This document shows, one piece after another, positions 24,763 through 34,198 of a DNA stretch of 64,000 bases; position 1 is the stretch's first letter; each line of letters begins with the position of its first letter. The position numbers and the translations under genes were made by a program. Under the pieces are notes generated by a model, which saw nothing but the letters and a program-made list of their open reading frames with translations, ran no database searches and had not been told where the DNA came from. Source of the stretch: Pseudolabrys sp. FHR47 (GTDB lineage: Bacteria > Pseudomonadota > Alphaproteobacteria > Rhizobiales > Xanthobacteraceae); the NCBI RefSeq assembly GCF_005153485.1, contig NZ_CP039740.1:1863001-1927000 (forward strand). Reading direction: 5' to 3'.

Positions 24763-25308
24763 TCAGCTCGGGGTACGAACTTTTTCGAGCAGGGTTGAAT
24801 GCTTGATCAGGTCGGACTTGCCGCCCTTGCGGCGTTCTGGGCCGACATAGCTTGCGCTGTTGCTGCGTCGCCGGTCGGGACCGAAATAGGTGCGAGTGCG
24901 GATGAACGGCCGCGGGTTGACGACGATATTGACGATGCGGTTGTACAGCCCTTTGGCCGAAATCGGTTTGGCCAGGAATTCGGTAACGCCGGCATCGCGC
25001 GCGGCGGTGACGCGCTTCTTCTCCGAGTGGCCGGTCAGCATGATGATGGCCACGTAGGGATTGGAGTTGCCGCCGGGCTGGCGGATCATCTGCGTCAGTT
25101 CGAGGCCATCGAAGACCGGCATCGCCCAGTCGGTGATGACGATGTCCGGGACGAAGTGGTTGAAGGCCTCAAGGCCGGTCGCGCCATCCTCGGCTTCGAA
25201 CACTTCGCGCGCGCCGAAGCCATGGAGCAGGGTGCGCAATATCCGCCGCATATGGGCGTTGTCGTCGATGACGAGGAAGCGCAGCCGATTGAAATCAATG
25301 CGGACCAT
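24763..25308 (-). CDS. CheY-like response regulator with GPDRR/GPERR tail
   Basis: The 181-residue protein has a receiver domain (about 8-125): FLVIDDNAHMRRIL with the acidic pair, DIVITDWAMPVFDGLE with the phospho-acceptor Asp, IIMLTGHSEKKR with the Thr switch, and EFLAKPISAKGL with the conserved Lys. The tail of about 50 residues has no DNA-binding fold but carries two related motifs, YFGPDRRR and YVGPERRKG. It is likely a single-domain signalling protein that hands phosphate to or from the Hpt protein encoded next. Confidence 0.9.
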   Translation of the reverse strand: MVRIDFNRLRFLVIDDNAHMRRILRTLLHGFGAREVFEAEDGATGLEAFNHFVPDIVITDWAMPVFDGLELTQMIRQPGGNSNPYVAIIMLTGHSEKKRVTAARDAGVTEFLAKPISAKGLYNRIVNIVVNPRPFIRTRTYFGPDRRRSNSASYVGPERRKGGKSDLIKHSTLLEKVRTPS

Positions 25309-25561
25309 AGAGCCTCGGAGACGCGGCGCGCTTCGGATATGCCGGAAGACGGTAAAAGCTACAGATTTACGGTTAATGGAGCGTTTCGGGCCGCCAAATC
25401 CGCCGGTTTTCGCTGCTTTTTACCCGGTCCGAAAGCCTGGGCATGACGGCCGGGCAGGGGCTGGTCATCGCCGTCATGGCGTCTAAGCTGGCAGTATCCG
25501 CCGCGTTCAGGCGGTCCTGCGGCCTCGCGAAGGTCCGAATTCAACCCGGAACGGTCCCGCC

Positions 25562-26404
25562 ATGAAGACGATTCTGATCCCAACCGAAGACCATGACGCC
25601 ATGCCCGCCGTGCTCGAAGGCGCGCGGCTGATCGCCCGGACCTTCGACAGCTACATGGAAGGGTTCGCGGTGCGGCCGTCGCCGGGCACTTATGTGACAG
25701 TCGAGCCGGTCTCGAGTCTCGCCATTTCCGGTGTGTTTGAGGCCGACACCGCCAAGGTGAAGGACGACTTCGAGAAGTTCATGCAGGGCCGCAGCGTGCC
25801 GCAGGGGGGCACCGAGACGCCGGCCGTCTATTCCTATGCCTGGCCGCGCGCCGACGCGATGGAGGACGCCTTCATCGGCACCTATGGCCGCATCTTCGAC
25901 CTCATAGTGCTCGGCCGGCCCGGGTCGGCGCCGGAGAATCCGCGCATGCCGCCGCTCGAGGCGGCGCTGTTCGATGCCGGCAAGCCAGTGCTGATTGTGC
26001 CGAAGCAGGTACCGGCCTCCATCGGCCGCAATATCCTCATCGCCTGGAACGGCTCGACCGAACAGGCGCACACCAATGCGTTCGCCATGCCGTTCCTCAG
26101 GCAGGCCGAGAAAGTGACGGTGTTCTATGTCCAGGGCGGCTCGCCCGAGGGCCCGTCTGTGGAAGAGGCGGCGCTGCATCTGCGGCGCAACGGCATCAAG
26201 GCCGAAGCCGTCACGGTCAAGCGCGGTGACCGGCCGTCGGGCGAGGCGATCGGCGAAATCACGCTCGAGCATGCAACGTCGCTCGGCTGCGATCTCGTGG
26301 TGAAGAGCGCTTATACGCAAAGCCGGTTGCGGCAGATGATTTTCGGGGGCGCCACCCGCCACATCCTTGCCAAGGCCGCCGTGCCGGTGTTGATGGCGCA
26401 TTGA
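25562..26404 (+). CDS. Universal stress protein (two USP-like halves)
   Basis: The 280-residue product has an N-terminal half starting MKTILIPTEDHDAMPAV and a second half starting NILIAWNGSTEQAHTNAFA, ending with an ATP-binding-type loop (FGGATRHILAKAAVPVLMAH). Tandem USP proteins of this size are common in alphaproteobacteria and are usually linked to stress survival. It ends 25 nt before the DHA2 exporter gene, so the two are probably co-transcribed. Confidence 0.9.
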   Translation: MKTILIPTEDHDAMPAVLEGARLIARTFDSYMEGFAVRPSPGTYVTVEPVSSLAISGVFEADTAKVKDDFEKFMQGRSVPQGGTETPAVYSYAWPRADAMEDAFIGTYGRIFDLIVLGRPGSAPENPRMPPLEAALFDAGKPVLIVPKQVPASIGRNILIAWNGSTEQAHTNAFAMPFLRQAEKVTVFYVQGGSPEGPSVEEAALHLRRNGIKAEAVTVKRGDRPSGEAIGEITLEHATSLGCDLVVKSAYTQSRLRQMIFGGATRHILAKAAVPVLMAH

Positions 26405-26429
26405 GGGGGAAGACAAGCAGGACGAGTCG

Positions 26430-27932
26430 TTGTCGAACACCTCCGATCGATCGCCGGGTTCCACCGCTCCCGGCACGCCCCGGCATCCCGGCTTTCTCGC
26501 CATATTCCCGTCCATCATGCTGCCGATGTTCCTGGCGGTGGTGGACCAGACCATCATCGCCACGGCGCTGCCGGCGATTGCCGCCGCGACTGGCGAGGTC
26601 GAGCGTGTCTCCTGGATCGTCGTTTCCTATCTCATCGCCGCGACCATCGCGGCGCCGGTCTATGGCCGGCTTGGCGACTCCTTCGGTCGCCGTCGTGTTA
26701 TGTATTTCGCGCTCGGCATCTTCCTCGTCGCGTCGGTGCTGTGCGCAGCGTCGACCACGATCCTGGCGCTGACGGCGGCGCGCGTATTGCAGGGCCTGGG
26801 CGGTGGCGGTCTGATGACCTTGTCGCAGGCGCTGGTCGGCGAATCCATTCCGCCGCGTGAGCGCGCCCGTTATCAAGGCTACCTCGCCGCCGTCGCGGTG
26901 TGCGCCAACAGCTTCGGCCCGATCGCCGGCGGTATTCTCACCGAGCACTTCGGCTGGCAGTCGATCTTTCTGGTCAATCTGCCGATCGGACTGTTCGCGC
27001 TGTATCTGGTGACGCGGCTGCCACCGCCGCATGGCGAACGCCTGGCCTGGCGCGCCGATCCGGGCGGCGTGGTGCTATTTGCAATTTTCGTCGCGACCAC
27101 GCTGCTGGCGCTGGAGCAGGTCCAGCGCGCCGATCTGGCGAATCTCCCAATCGGTGGGGCGCTGCTGGCCGCCGGCCTCGTCGCGCTCACCATTCTCATT
27201 TGGCATGAGAACCGCGCTGCATCGCCACTCATTCCGCTATCGCTGCTGCGGCAATCGGCGATCTGGCACAGCGACGCGCTGGCGGCCTGTCACGGCGCGG
27301 CACTGGTGTCGCTGATCACCTTCATCCCGGTCTATCTCGAAGTGGTGCGCGGCTTTTCGCCATCGGCCACCGGCGTCGTGCTGGTGCCGCTGACGATCGG
27401 CATTGGCATCGGCTCGCTGGTCACAGGACGGTTGGTCAACGCTTCCGGGCGGCTGACGATCTATCCCGTTGTTGGCTTGTCGATTGCGACGCTCGATTTC
27501 GTAGTGCTGGCGCTGCTCGCGGACAATTTCGGCATCGCGGCGCTCGCGGCCCTGCTGCTCGTCAACGGCCTGGCGATGGGAACGGTTATGGGGGTGGTGC
27601 AGGTCAGCGTGCAGAATGCCGCAGGCCAGCAGCGGCTCGGCGAAGCTGCCGCCTCGGTGCAGTTCTCGCGCTCTATCGGCGCTGCGTTCGGCACCGCGCT
27701 GGTGGCGACGGTTCTGTTCGCGGTGCTGTCGATGCGCAGTCCGGACGCCGCGCGCGTCTTTGCCGCGATGTTCGAACACGCCGATCATGCCGGCGCGGGC
27801 CTGTCGGCTGCGCAGATGACGGTCATTCAGGGCGACATCAAAGTCGCGTTCCGCGCGGCATTCCTGGTCATGGCGCTGTTCACGATGACCGGATTCTTCC
27901 TGTCGCTCACCAATCCGCAAAAGCGGATCTGA
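26430..27932 (+). CDS. MFS multidrug exporter, DHA2 (EmrB/QacA-like, 14 TM)
   Basis: The 500-residue inner-membrane protein has about 14 hydrophobic segments, the TM1 motif VVDQTIIATALPAIAAATGE typical of DHA2 drug/H+ antiporters, motif A as GRLGDSFGRRRVMYFA, and motif C-like AVCANSFGPIAGGILTEHF. Translation probably starts at a TTG (26430) with an AGGACGA box upstream. No EmrA-like periplasmic adaptor is encoded nearby, so it likely acts alone at the inner membrane. Substrate unknown. Confidence 0.9.
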   Translation: MSNTSDRSPGSTAPGTPRHPGFLAIFPSIMLPMFLAVVDQTIIATALPAIAAATGEVERVSWIVVSYLIAATIAAPVYGRLGDSFGRRRVMYFALGIFLVASVLCAASTTILALTAARVLQGLGGGGLMTLSQALVGESIPPRERARYQGYLAAVAVCANSFGPIAGGILTEHFGWQSIFLVNLPIGLFALYLVTRLPPPHGERLAWRADPGGVVLFAIFVATTLLALEQVQRADLANLPIGGALLAAGLVALTILIWHENRAASPLIPLSLLRQSAIWHSDALAACHGAALVSLITFIPVYLEVVRGFSPSATGVVLVPLTIGIGIGSLVTGRLVNASGRLTIYPVVGLSIATLDFVVLALLADNFGIAALAALLLVNGLAMGTVMGVVQVSVQNAAGQQRLGEAAASVQFSRSIGAAFGTALVATVLFAVLSMRSPDAARVFAAMFEHADHAGAGLSAAQMTVIQGDIKVAFRAAFLVMALFTMTGFFLSLTNPQKRI

Positions 27933-27946
27933 GCCTTTTTAATGAC

Positions 27947-27990
27947 GCGTTTTCTTGACGCGAACCGGTCCCCACTTCGCTTGAAAACGC
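27947..27990. repeat. Intergenic palindrome (GCGTTTTC...GAAAACGC type)
   Basis: Arms GCGTTTTC (27947-27954) and GAAAACGC (27983-27990) flank a core containing ACGCGAACCGGT. I recall this core as widespread in intergenic DNA of Rhizobiales. It sits between convergent genes; the T-rich edge could help termination. Confidence 0.7.
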
Positions 27991-27995
27991 TTTGG

Positions 27996-28778
27996 TCAGA
28001 AGCCGAACTGCTCGGCGAGAATGCGTTCGTCGAGGCTGTGTCCGGGATCAAACAGCAGGTTCAGCGAGATCGCATGGTCCATCTTGATGTCGACTTTGCG
28101 CACGAAGCGCACCTCGTCGTGATCGGCGACGGCGGCGACCGGACGCTTGTCGGCCTCCATGACCTCTATGGTGACGGTGGCCTTGTCCGGCAGTAGCGCG
28201 CCACGCCAGCGCCGCGGCCGAAACGGCGAGATCGGCGTCAGCGCCAGCAGAGGCGCGTTGATCGGAATGATCGCGCCTTGCGCCGATAAATTATAGGCGG
28301 TCGAGCCCGCGGGTGTCGCCACCAGAACGCCGTCGGCGACCAGTTCGGCGAGCCGCTCCTTGCCGTCGATAAGGATGCGCAGGCGCGCGGCCTGCGCGCT
28401 TTGCCGGAACAGCGACACTTCGTTGATGGCGCGCCGCTCGTGGACGCCGCCCTGGTCGTCGCGGGCTTCCATCACCAGCGGATGGATGACCGTCGTATGC
28501 GCCGCGGCGAGACGCTCGCGCAGGCCGTCGATGGAAAACTCGTTCATCAGAAAGCCGACTGTGCCGCGGTGCATGCCATAGATCGGCTTGGCCGACGTCA
28601 TGAAGCGGTGCAGCGTCTGCAGCATCAGGCCGTCGCCGCCGAGCGCCACGATGACGTCGGCGTCCTTCGGATCGACATTGTCGTAGCGCGCCTCGAGCTG
28701 AACGATGGCGGCGCGCGCTTCCGGCGTCGGGCTGGCGACGAAGGCGATGCGCTTGAAGGAGGAGGCCGAGGGGCTCAT
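27996..28778 (-). CDS. nadK: NAD kinase
   Basis: Phosphorylates NAD to NADP. The 260-residue product has the GGDG motif ([15 protein letters not shown]), [23 protein letters not shown] and the glycine-rich [14 protein letters not shown], all diagnostic for NadK. The ATG at 28778 ([13 protein letters not shown]) fits family length better than an in-frame start 15 codons upstream. The following palindrome separates it from the convergent exporter gene. Confidence 0.95.
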   Translation of the reverse strand: MSPSASSFKRIAFVASPTPEARAAIVQLEARYDNVDPKDADVIVALGGDGLMLQTLHRFMTSAKPIYGMHRGTVGFLMNEFSIDGLRERLAAAHTTVIHPLVMEARDDQGGVHERRAINEVSLFRQSAQAARLRILIDGKERLAELVADGVLVATPAGSTAYNLSAQGAIIPINAPLLALTPISPFRPRRWRGALLPDKATVTIEVMEADKRPVAAVADHDEVRFVRKVDIKMDHAISLNLLFDPGHSLDERILAEQFGF

Positions 28779-28844
28779 GGGCTTGTGAGAATTGGGGGCT
28801 TTTGAGAAACCGGTCCCGCGCAAAAAGTTCTACGCAAGTCCCTG

Positions 28845-29948
28845 TCAGGCATTCGATTTCCGGCGTCCCTTTATACGACTTGGGTCCGGCTTGTCGAGGC
28901 GCGGGCCCGTCACGCTCTTTTTCGGCGTCGGGCCGGCAAAGACCGGGATCTGGAAACGCCGCCGATACTGGCCGGGCGCCAGACCGGTGGTCCGCTTGAA
29001 CAGGCGGCGGAAAAAGGCTGGATCTTCGTAGCCGACACGCCAGGCGATCGCATCGGCGGACTCGTCGGTGCGTTCGAGCCGCCGCTTGGCGTCCTCGACC
29101 CGCAAACGTTGCACATAGTCGATCGGTGCATAGCCCGTCGCGCCCCTGAAGCGCCGCTTGAAGGTACGTTCGGCGAGCCCCGACCGGCGGATCATCTCGT
29201 CCACCGGATTGGCGATGGCAAAGTGTGTGGCGAGCCAGTCCTGCGCCGACGCGATGATGGCGTCGCCGTGATGTCTCGGCCCATCGAAGACGATGTAGGG
29301 CGCGAGGCCGTCGTGGTGCCACTGCAACGCAAAGAACCGCGCGATCGTCTGCGCAGCGGCAGCGCCGACATAACGTGCGATCAGATAGAGCACGAGATCG
29401 TGCCACGTCATCGACGCGCCCGACGTGACGAACTCCTGGCGTTGGCCGGATATGACAAGAACGCGCTCGGGATCGATCGGCACCCTCGGATATGTTTTGC
29501 GGAATGCATCGGCATAGCCGAAATGGACAGTCGCTTCGATGCCATCGAACAAGCCGGTTTCGGCGAGCAGAAACACGCCCGAACAGGCCGAACACAAAAC
29601 TGCGCCGCGTGCGTTCTGCGCGCGCAGCCAATCGACCAGCTCGGGATAACGGCCGATTTCCCAGATGCCGCCGCGCAGGACGACGGACGGCACGATCACG
29701 ATATCGGTCTGCTTGACGTCCGCGATCGTGGCGCTCGGCGCGACCGGCAGGCCGCTCGCCAAGGTCACCGGCTCCTTTTGAATGGCGACGATGTCGACCT
29801 TGAACGGCGGTCTCCGCGGAAGCGCCGCATCGGCGCCCGACAGCATTCGAAAAGAGTTCAGCACGTCGAACAGGCCGGTGATACTTGAAACGGCGCCGTC
29901 GGGAAGGGCGACGAGGCTGACGTGGAGCGGACGCTCGGACTTGGCCAT
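28845..29948 (-). CDS. GlxA-family transcriptional regulator (DJ-1/PfpI domain plus AraC HTH)
   Basis: The 367-residue protein has an N-terminal class I glutamine amidotransferase-like domain (about 8-190) with the nucleophile-elbow-like CSACSGVFLLAETG, and a C-terminal AraC-type HTH (GLAERTFKRRFRGATGYAP and AWRVGYEDPAFFRRLFKRTTG). Such regulators usually sense small metabolites. It is divergent from the methyltransferase gene across 134 nt, which makes that gene a plausible target. A GGAG box precedes the ATG. Confidence 0.92.
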   Translation of the reverse strand: MAKSERPLHVSLVALPDGAVSSITGLFDVLNSFRMLSGADAALPRRPPFKVDIVAIQKEPVTLASGLPVAPSATIADVKQTDIVIVPSVVLRGGIWEIGRYPELVDWLRAQNARGAVLCSACSGVFLLAETGLFDGIEATVHFGYADAFRKTYPRVPIDPERVLVISGQRQEFVTSGASMTWHDLVLYLIARYVGAAAAQTIARFFALQWHHDGLAPYIVFDGPRHHGDAIIASAQDWLATHFAIANPVDEMIRRSGLAERTFKRRFRGATGYAPIDYVQRLRVEDAKRRLERTDESADAIAWRVGYEDPAFFRRLFKRTTGLAPGQYRRRFQIPVFAGPTPKKSVTGPRLDKPDPSRIKGRRKSNA

Positions 29949-30082
29949 CGGGAGCTCCGTTCAAGGCGCGTTGGCACAAATGAACCGGTTTTGGCGAACC
30001 TGCCACTCAAATCGCTGGCCGACAACGGTCACAAGCGCGCTACAGGGCGGGCGCCGGGCCCGCCGCAGCGATGGAGATGACG

Positions 30083-31141
30083 ATGGCCCTCGACGAAGGC
30101 AAATTGAACGATCTGGTGACCAGGCTGGTCGGCGACATTTCGGCTGGCTATGGCGGCGTCATGGTGGCGCTCGGCGACAAGCTGGGCCTCTACAAGGCGA
30201 TGGCCGGCGCCGGCCCGCTCAGCTCGGAAGAGCTGGCGCGGCGTAGCGGCTGCGCCGAGCGTTATGTACGCGAGTGGCTCAACTCGCAGGCCGCCGGCGG
30301 TTACGTGACCTATCATCCGCGCAGCGCCACTTATGAACTGACGCCGGAGCAGGCTTATGCGCTGGCCGACGAGGACAGTCCGGTCTATCTCGCCCCGGCC
30401 TGGCAGGTCGTGGCCTCGATGTGGGCCGATGAGCCGAAATCGCGTGAAGCGATCCGCACCGGCAAGGGCGTTGCCTGGGGCGATCACGACGAGCGTCTGT
30501 TCTGCGGCGTCGCCGCGTTCTATCGCAACGCCTATCGCGGCAGCCTGTTGCAGCAATGGCTGCCATCGCTCGACGGCGTGGTCGACAAGCTTGAGCGCGG
30601 CGCGCGTGTCGCCGACATCGGCTGCGGCTTCGGCCACTCGACGATGCTGATGGCGCAGGCCTTCCCGAAATCTCGCTTCTTTGGCTTCGATTACCATGCC
30701 GGTTCGGTCAAGGCGGCGACCGAGGCGGCGCGCGAGGCCGGCCTGTCGGACCGCGTCGGCTTCGCGCAGGCCGACGCGACGGCCTATCCGGGGCACGGTT
30801 ACGACCTAATCTGCTTCTTCGACTGTCTGCACGACATGGGCCGTCCGGTCGAAGCGGCGGCCTATGCCGCCAAGCGTCTGGCCAAGAACGGCACGGTGAT
30901 GCTGATCGAGCCGCTGGCCGGCGACCGCGTCGAAGACAATCTCAATCCGGTCGGGCGCCTGTACTACTCGGCCTCGACGACGATGTGCTGCGCGCACGCT
31001 ATCGCGGAGCAGGGCACGCATGTGCTGGGCGCGCAGGCCGGACACGGGCGTCTCGCCGACGTGTTCAAGGCGGCCGGCTTTGCGCATTTCCGGCAGGCGA
31101 TGCAGACGCCGTTCAATCTGGTCCTTGAAGCCCGTCTCTGA
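30083..31141 (+). CDS. SAM-dependent methyltransferase with N-terminal winged helix
   Basis: The 352-residue protein has an N-terminal winged-helix-like dimerisation region (ALGDKLGLYKAMAG, SSEELARRSGCAERYVREWL) and a Rossmann methyltransferase domain with motif I VADIGCGFGHST, motif II-like FFGFDYHAGSV, and GYDLICFFDCLHDM. The layout resembles Rv2258c-like and O-methyltransferase-like proteins. I chose the ATG at 30083, which has GGAG 5 nt upstream, over one four codons earlier. It is followed by a strong terminator. Substrate unknown. Confidence 0.86.
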   Translation: MALDEGKLNDLVTRLVGDISAGYGGVMVALGDKLGLYKAMAGAGPLSSEELARRSGCAERYVREWLNSQAAGGYVTYHPRSATYELTPEQAYALADEDSPVYLAPAWQVVASMWADEPKSREAIRTGKGVAWGDHDERLFCGVAAFYRNAYRGSLLQQWLPSLDGVVDKLERGARVADIGCGFGHSTMLMAQAFPKSRFFGFDYHAGSVKAATEAAREAGLSDRVGFAQADATAYPGHGYDLICFFDCLHDMGRPVEAAAYAAKRLAKNGTVMLIEPLAGDRVEDNLNPVGRLYYSASTTMCCAHAIAEQGTHVLGAQAGHGRLADVFKAAGFAHFRQAMQTPFNLVLEARL

Positions 31142-31156
31142 CCGGCGTTCAAACGG

Positions 31157-31190
31157 AGCGAGGACCGGAGCGATCCGGTCCTCGCTTTTG
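31157..31190 (+). terminator. Intrinsic terminator after the methyltransferase gene
   Basis: A perfect 12-bp stem (AGCGAGGACCGG at 31157-31168 with CCGGTCCTCGCT at 31175-31186), a 6-nt loop and a T-run that starts in the last stem base. Confidence 0.92.
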
Positions 31191-31246
31191 ATGGTGTTGA
31201 CGGGGCGCTAAAGTGAGTATCGCCGCCCCGGGCTTTGACATGGGAG

Positions 31247-33082
31247 TTAGAACTCCTTCCAGTCGGTGTCGGCCACAGGGGCCTCGATCTTCCTGGCCGC
31301 GCCGCCGCTGCCGGTGTGCTTGAGCCGCACGACCAGCTTGGACGCCGATTTGGCCGCAGCCGGCCTGACCGGCGCGACCACAGCTTTGGCAACCGTAGGC
31401 TTGGCCATTGCCGGTTTGGCCGCCTTTTCGATCGGAGAGGTCGCGCGCGAAGCGGCACGTTCCTCCTGTCCGAGTTGGAAGAACGCGACCTGTTCGTCCA
31501 TCGTCTTGGCCTGATACTCAAGGGTCTTAGCGGTGGCGGCGTTCTCTTCGACCAAAGCCGAGTTCTGCTGCGTCGCCTCGTCCATCTGGGTCAGCGCGCG
31601 ATTGATCTGATCGATGCCGGTGGCCTGCTCGGAGGAGGCATTGGCGATCTCGGACACGACCATGGCCACCTTCTTGATCGACTCGACGATCTCGGTGAGC
31701 GAATGGCCGGCACGATTGACCAGGTCAACACCGTCCTTCACCTGGCCGTTCGAATTGGTGATCAGGTCCTTGATATCCTTCGCGGCCTGCGACGAGCGCT
31801 GTGCCAGGCTGCGCACTTCGGAGGCGACCACCGCGAAGCCGCGGCCGGCTTCACCGGCACGGGCCGCTTCGACCGCGGCGTTGAGCGCGAGCAGGTTGGT
31901 CTGGCGCGCGATCTCGTCGATCACGCCGATGATGTCCGAAATCTTGCGCGAGGACTCCTCGATCTTGGCCATGGCCTCGACCGTCTTGGCCACGATCTGG
32001 CCGCCCCGGTCCGCGACGTCGCGGGTGTCGTTGGCGGAGCGGCTCGCCTCCTGGGCATTCTCGGCGTTGCGGCGCACTGTCGAAGCGAGTTCTTCCATCG
32101 CCGCCGAAGTCTCTTCCAGGCTCGCAGCCTGCTCTTCGGTGCGCTGCGACAGATCGGTGGTCGAGGTCGAGATTTCAGCCGAGGCGTTTGTAACCTCGCG
32201 GCCCGAGGCTTTGATCTCCTGGATAATCGCACGAACCCTGTCGGCCATCTGCTGAACCGATGACGCAATCTGGCCGACTTCGTCCTTGCGGTTCGTGTTG
32301 GGCACGACAACGGCGAAATTGCCGTCGGCGATGCTGTCGAGAGGGGCGAGCAATGTGCGAAGCGGCCGGGCGATCCAGGCGGTGCCGGCGAACGCCGCGA
32401 GAACCATAATGAGAACCGTGAGGAGCCCAAGCGCGACCGTTACGGTGGTGGCTACCGTGGCCGCCTCGTTGACGTGGGCCTGAGCCTCATCCGCCGATTT
32501 TCGGGCCGAGTCGACGATTTCCTCGGCATTCTTGTTGATGTCGAGCGCCGCGGGAATTGATGTTTTTGAGTTCTTGGTGATGCGGTTGTTCAGGTACTCG
32601 ATTTTGGCATTCTCAACCTCGTTGAGCGGCTCGTACCGGGCCTTGGCCTGTTCGATGATCGCTAGCATTTCGCGCCGCGTGTCCACCAGCTCTTTCGCGA
32701 CTCGGGCGTAGATGTCGCCATTGGCTTTCATCTTCTTGATCTGTTCGCTACGAGCGGGTGAGTTCGCCAGGCTGTCGATTCTGTCGAGGTGAGCATTGAA
32801 TTCGGAATAGGCAGTCTGGAATTCGCCGTAGGATCTGTCGAGCGCTTCCTTGTCGGCGGCGGTTCGGCTCGATAGCGCGCCGACGCGCATGCCGCGCGCG
32901 GCGGCCTTTGTCAGTGCGGCTTCGGTGGACATTTCGCTGCGTTTGTCGCTGTTCTCGTTGGCGTTCTTGATCCAATTGCCGACGATGAGCTGGCTCGCAA
33001 TGAGCCCGAGCACCAGCGTGATGGTGATCGAGGACAGCGCCGCCAATTTGGTGCCGATGCGGATATTTGAAACGCGAAGCAT
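31247..33082 (-). CDS. Methyl-accepting chemotaxis protein (copy 1)
   Basis: The 611-residue transducer has TM1 (about 13-35), a helical periplasmic sensor (about 36-210, 4HB-like), TM2 (about 212-235), a HAMP domain ([18 protein letters not shown] onward) and a cytoplasmic signalling domain whose tip contains [20 protein letters not shown] and [13 protein letters not shown]. After an Ala/Lys/Pro-rich linker the C-terminus ends DTDWKEF, matching the xWxxF pentapeptide that tethers CheR or CheB. It follows its own cheW gene by 130 nt. Its signalling half is nearly identical to that of copy 2, while the sensor half is different. Confidence 0.96.
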   Translation of the reverse strand: MLRVSNIRIGTKLAALSSITITLVLGLIASQLIVGNWIKNANENSDKRSEMSTEAALTKAAARGMRVGALSSRTAADKEALDRSYGEFQTAYSEFNAHLDRIDSLANSPARSEQIKKMKANGDIYARVAKELVDTRREMLAIIEQAKARYEPLNEVENAKIEYLNNRITKNSKTSIPAALDINKNAEEIVDSARKSADEAQAHVNEAATVATTVTVALGLLTVLIMVLAAFAGTAWIARPLRTLLAPLDSIADGNFAVVVPNTNRKDEVGQIASSVQQMADRVRAIIQEIKASGREVTNASAEISTSTTDLSQRTEEQAASLEETSAAMEELASTVRRNAENAQEASRSANDTRDVADRGGQIVAKTVEAMAKIEESSRKISDIIGVIDEIARQTNLLALNAAVEAARAGEAGRGFAVVASEVRSLAQRSSQAAKDIKDLITNSNGQVKDGVDLVNRAGHSLTEIVESIKKVAMVVSEIANASSEQATGIDQINRALTQMDEATQQNSALVEENAATAKTLEYQAKTMDEQVAFFQLGQEERAASRATSPIEKAAKPAMAKPTVAKAVVAPVRPAAAKSASKLVVRLKHTGSGGAARKIEAPVADTDWKEF

Positions 33083-33212
33083 TGCGGGAACTCCAGAAGC
33101 GATAAGTTATGATTGCGGTTGATCGAAGGAGGCGGTTCCAGCAGGAACGCGCGCCGACATCGGACGCGGTGCGATGCGATGTCCCGCCGCCTCGGTGTTG
33201 CTGCGCGATCCT

Positions 33213-33746
33213 TCAGACATCGAGAACCGCGATTTCGGTTTGCTTCTCTTCGATGAGAAGATGGGCAAGATCGATGAGCGCGATCATGACATTTTCGTTC
33301 GACACGAGACCGGCCAGGAATTGGGTTCTTTGCGCGTCTCCGGTGCGGGGTACCGACTGGATCTGCGCCGGCGTCACCGACACGATGTCGAGCACCCGGT
33401 CGCCGATGAGGCCGACCTGGCGCTCGCCGATCTGCACGATGATGACGATGTGCAGCGGTGTCGTATCCGTCAGGCCTTGGCCGAAGCGGCAACGTAGGTC
33501 GATGATCGGCACAATGGCGCCGCGCAGATTGAGGACGCCCCGAACATAGTCGGGCTGTTTGGGCAGGTGGGTGATTTGCGACCAGCCCTTGATCTCACGC
33601 ACGGCCATGATGTCGACGCCGTACTGTTCATCGCCGATGGCAAAGCTGATGAACTCGGTGATGGGGGCGGCAGCGGGCTTGGCTGGGGGTGGGGTGGGGG
33701 AAACAGACGTTACGGGGGCGGCGGGCGGCGACGCGATATAGGCCAT
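33213..33746 (-). CDS. cheW: CheW chemotaxis coupling protein (copy 1)
   Basis: Links receptors to the kinase CheA. The 177-residue product is a single CheW domain ([54 protein letters not shown]) after a Pro/Ala-rich N-terminal stretch of about 30 residues. It precedes mcp copy 1. Its core is nearly the same as that of cheW copy 2 except at both ends. No cheA, cheY or cheR lies in the window. Confidence 0.95.
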   Translation of the reverse strand: MAYIASPPAAPVTSVSPTPPPAKPAAAPITEFISFAIGDEQYGVDIMAVREIKGWSQITHLPKQPDYVRGVLNLRGAIVPIIDLRCRFGQGLTDTTPLHIVIIVQIGERQVGLIGDRVLDIVSVTPAQIQSVPRTGDAQRTQFLAGLVSNENVMIALIDLAHLLIEEKQTEIAVLDV

Positions 33747-34198
33747 TGTGGCTTCCTTCCAATGCCCTCCTGTGAACAGAACGCCTCCTGAATGAGCAAC
33801 AGCGGGTGTCGCGCATTCACCCCAGTGGAGGCTCTCGTCATTGAGGGCAAGGCATAGGTAGCGACGTAATTTTAAATGGCGATTGAGTTTGCCCTTAATC
33901 CATATTGGTTTTTTTCGCTTAATTTACACGAGTGCGACGCGTGAGCGGTGCCGTCCGCGCTCGAAGAACGCAGCGACTGCAAGCCGTTGGCGCGATCTGA
34001 CCGGCGCGATGCATCGCCAATTCACGTACCGAAGACGGGAGATGTCTGCGCGCGTCACCAGAGTCAAAGTCGCGAATTTTCGAATCATCCGCGTCGATAC
34101 TCAGTCTTGAACTGCACTAAAAAGCGACAGCGCGGCGATCGGGGAGATCGCCGCGCCGCGCCGGATCGATGGCAGGGCCATCGATGACCTGAAGGGTT
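33747..34198. other. Gene-free region between the two cheW-mcp pairs
   Basis: About 450 nt. The right end holds the terminator of mcp copy 2. The left part should hold the promoter of cheW copy 1 (minus strand), with AT-rich tracts at about 33865-33925. Short reading frames here show no recognisable product. Confidence 0.6.
34119..34154 (-). terminator. Intrinsic terminator after mcp copy 2
   Basis: Read on the minus strand, arms GCGGCGATC / GATCGCCGC (34132-34140 and 34146-34154) with a 5-nt loop are followed by CGCTTTTTAG. It isolates the copy-2 transcript from the copy-1 pair downstream. Confidence 0.75.

Noticed and set aside
28291-30006. A 571-codon open frame on the minus strand across nadK and the GlxA-type gene
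   Set aside because: It is a third frame through two well-supported genes, Arg-rich with no motif.
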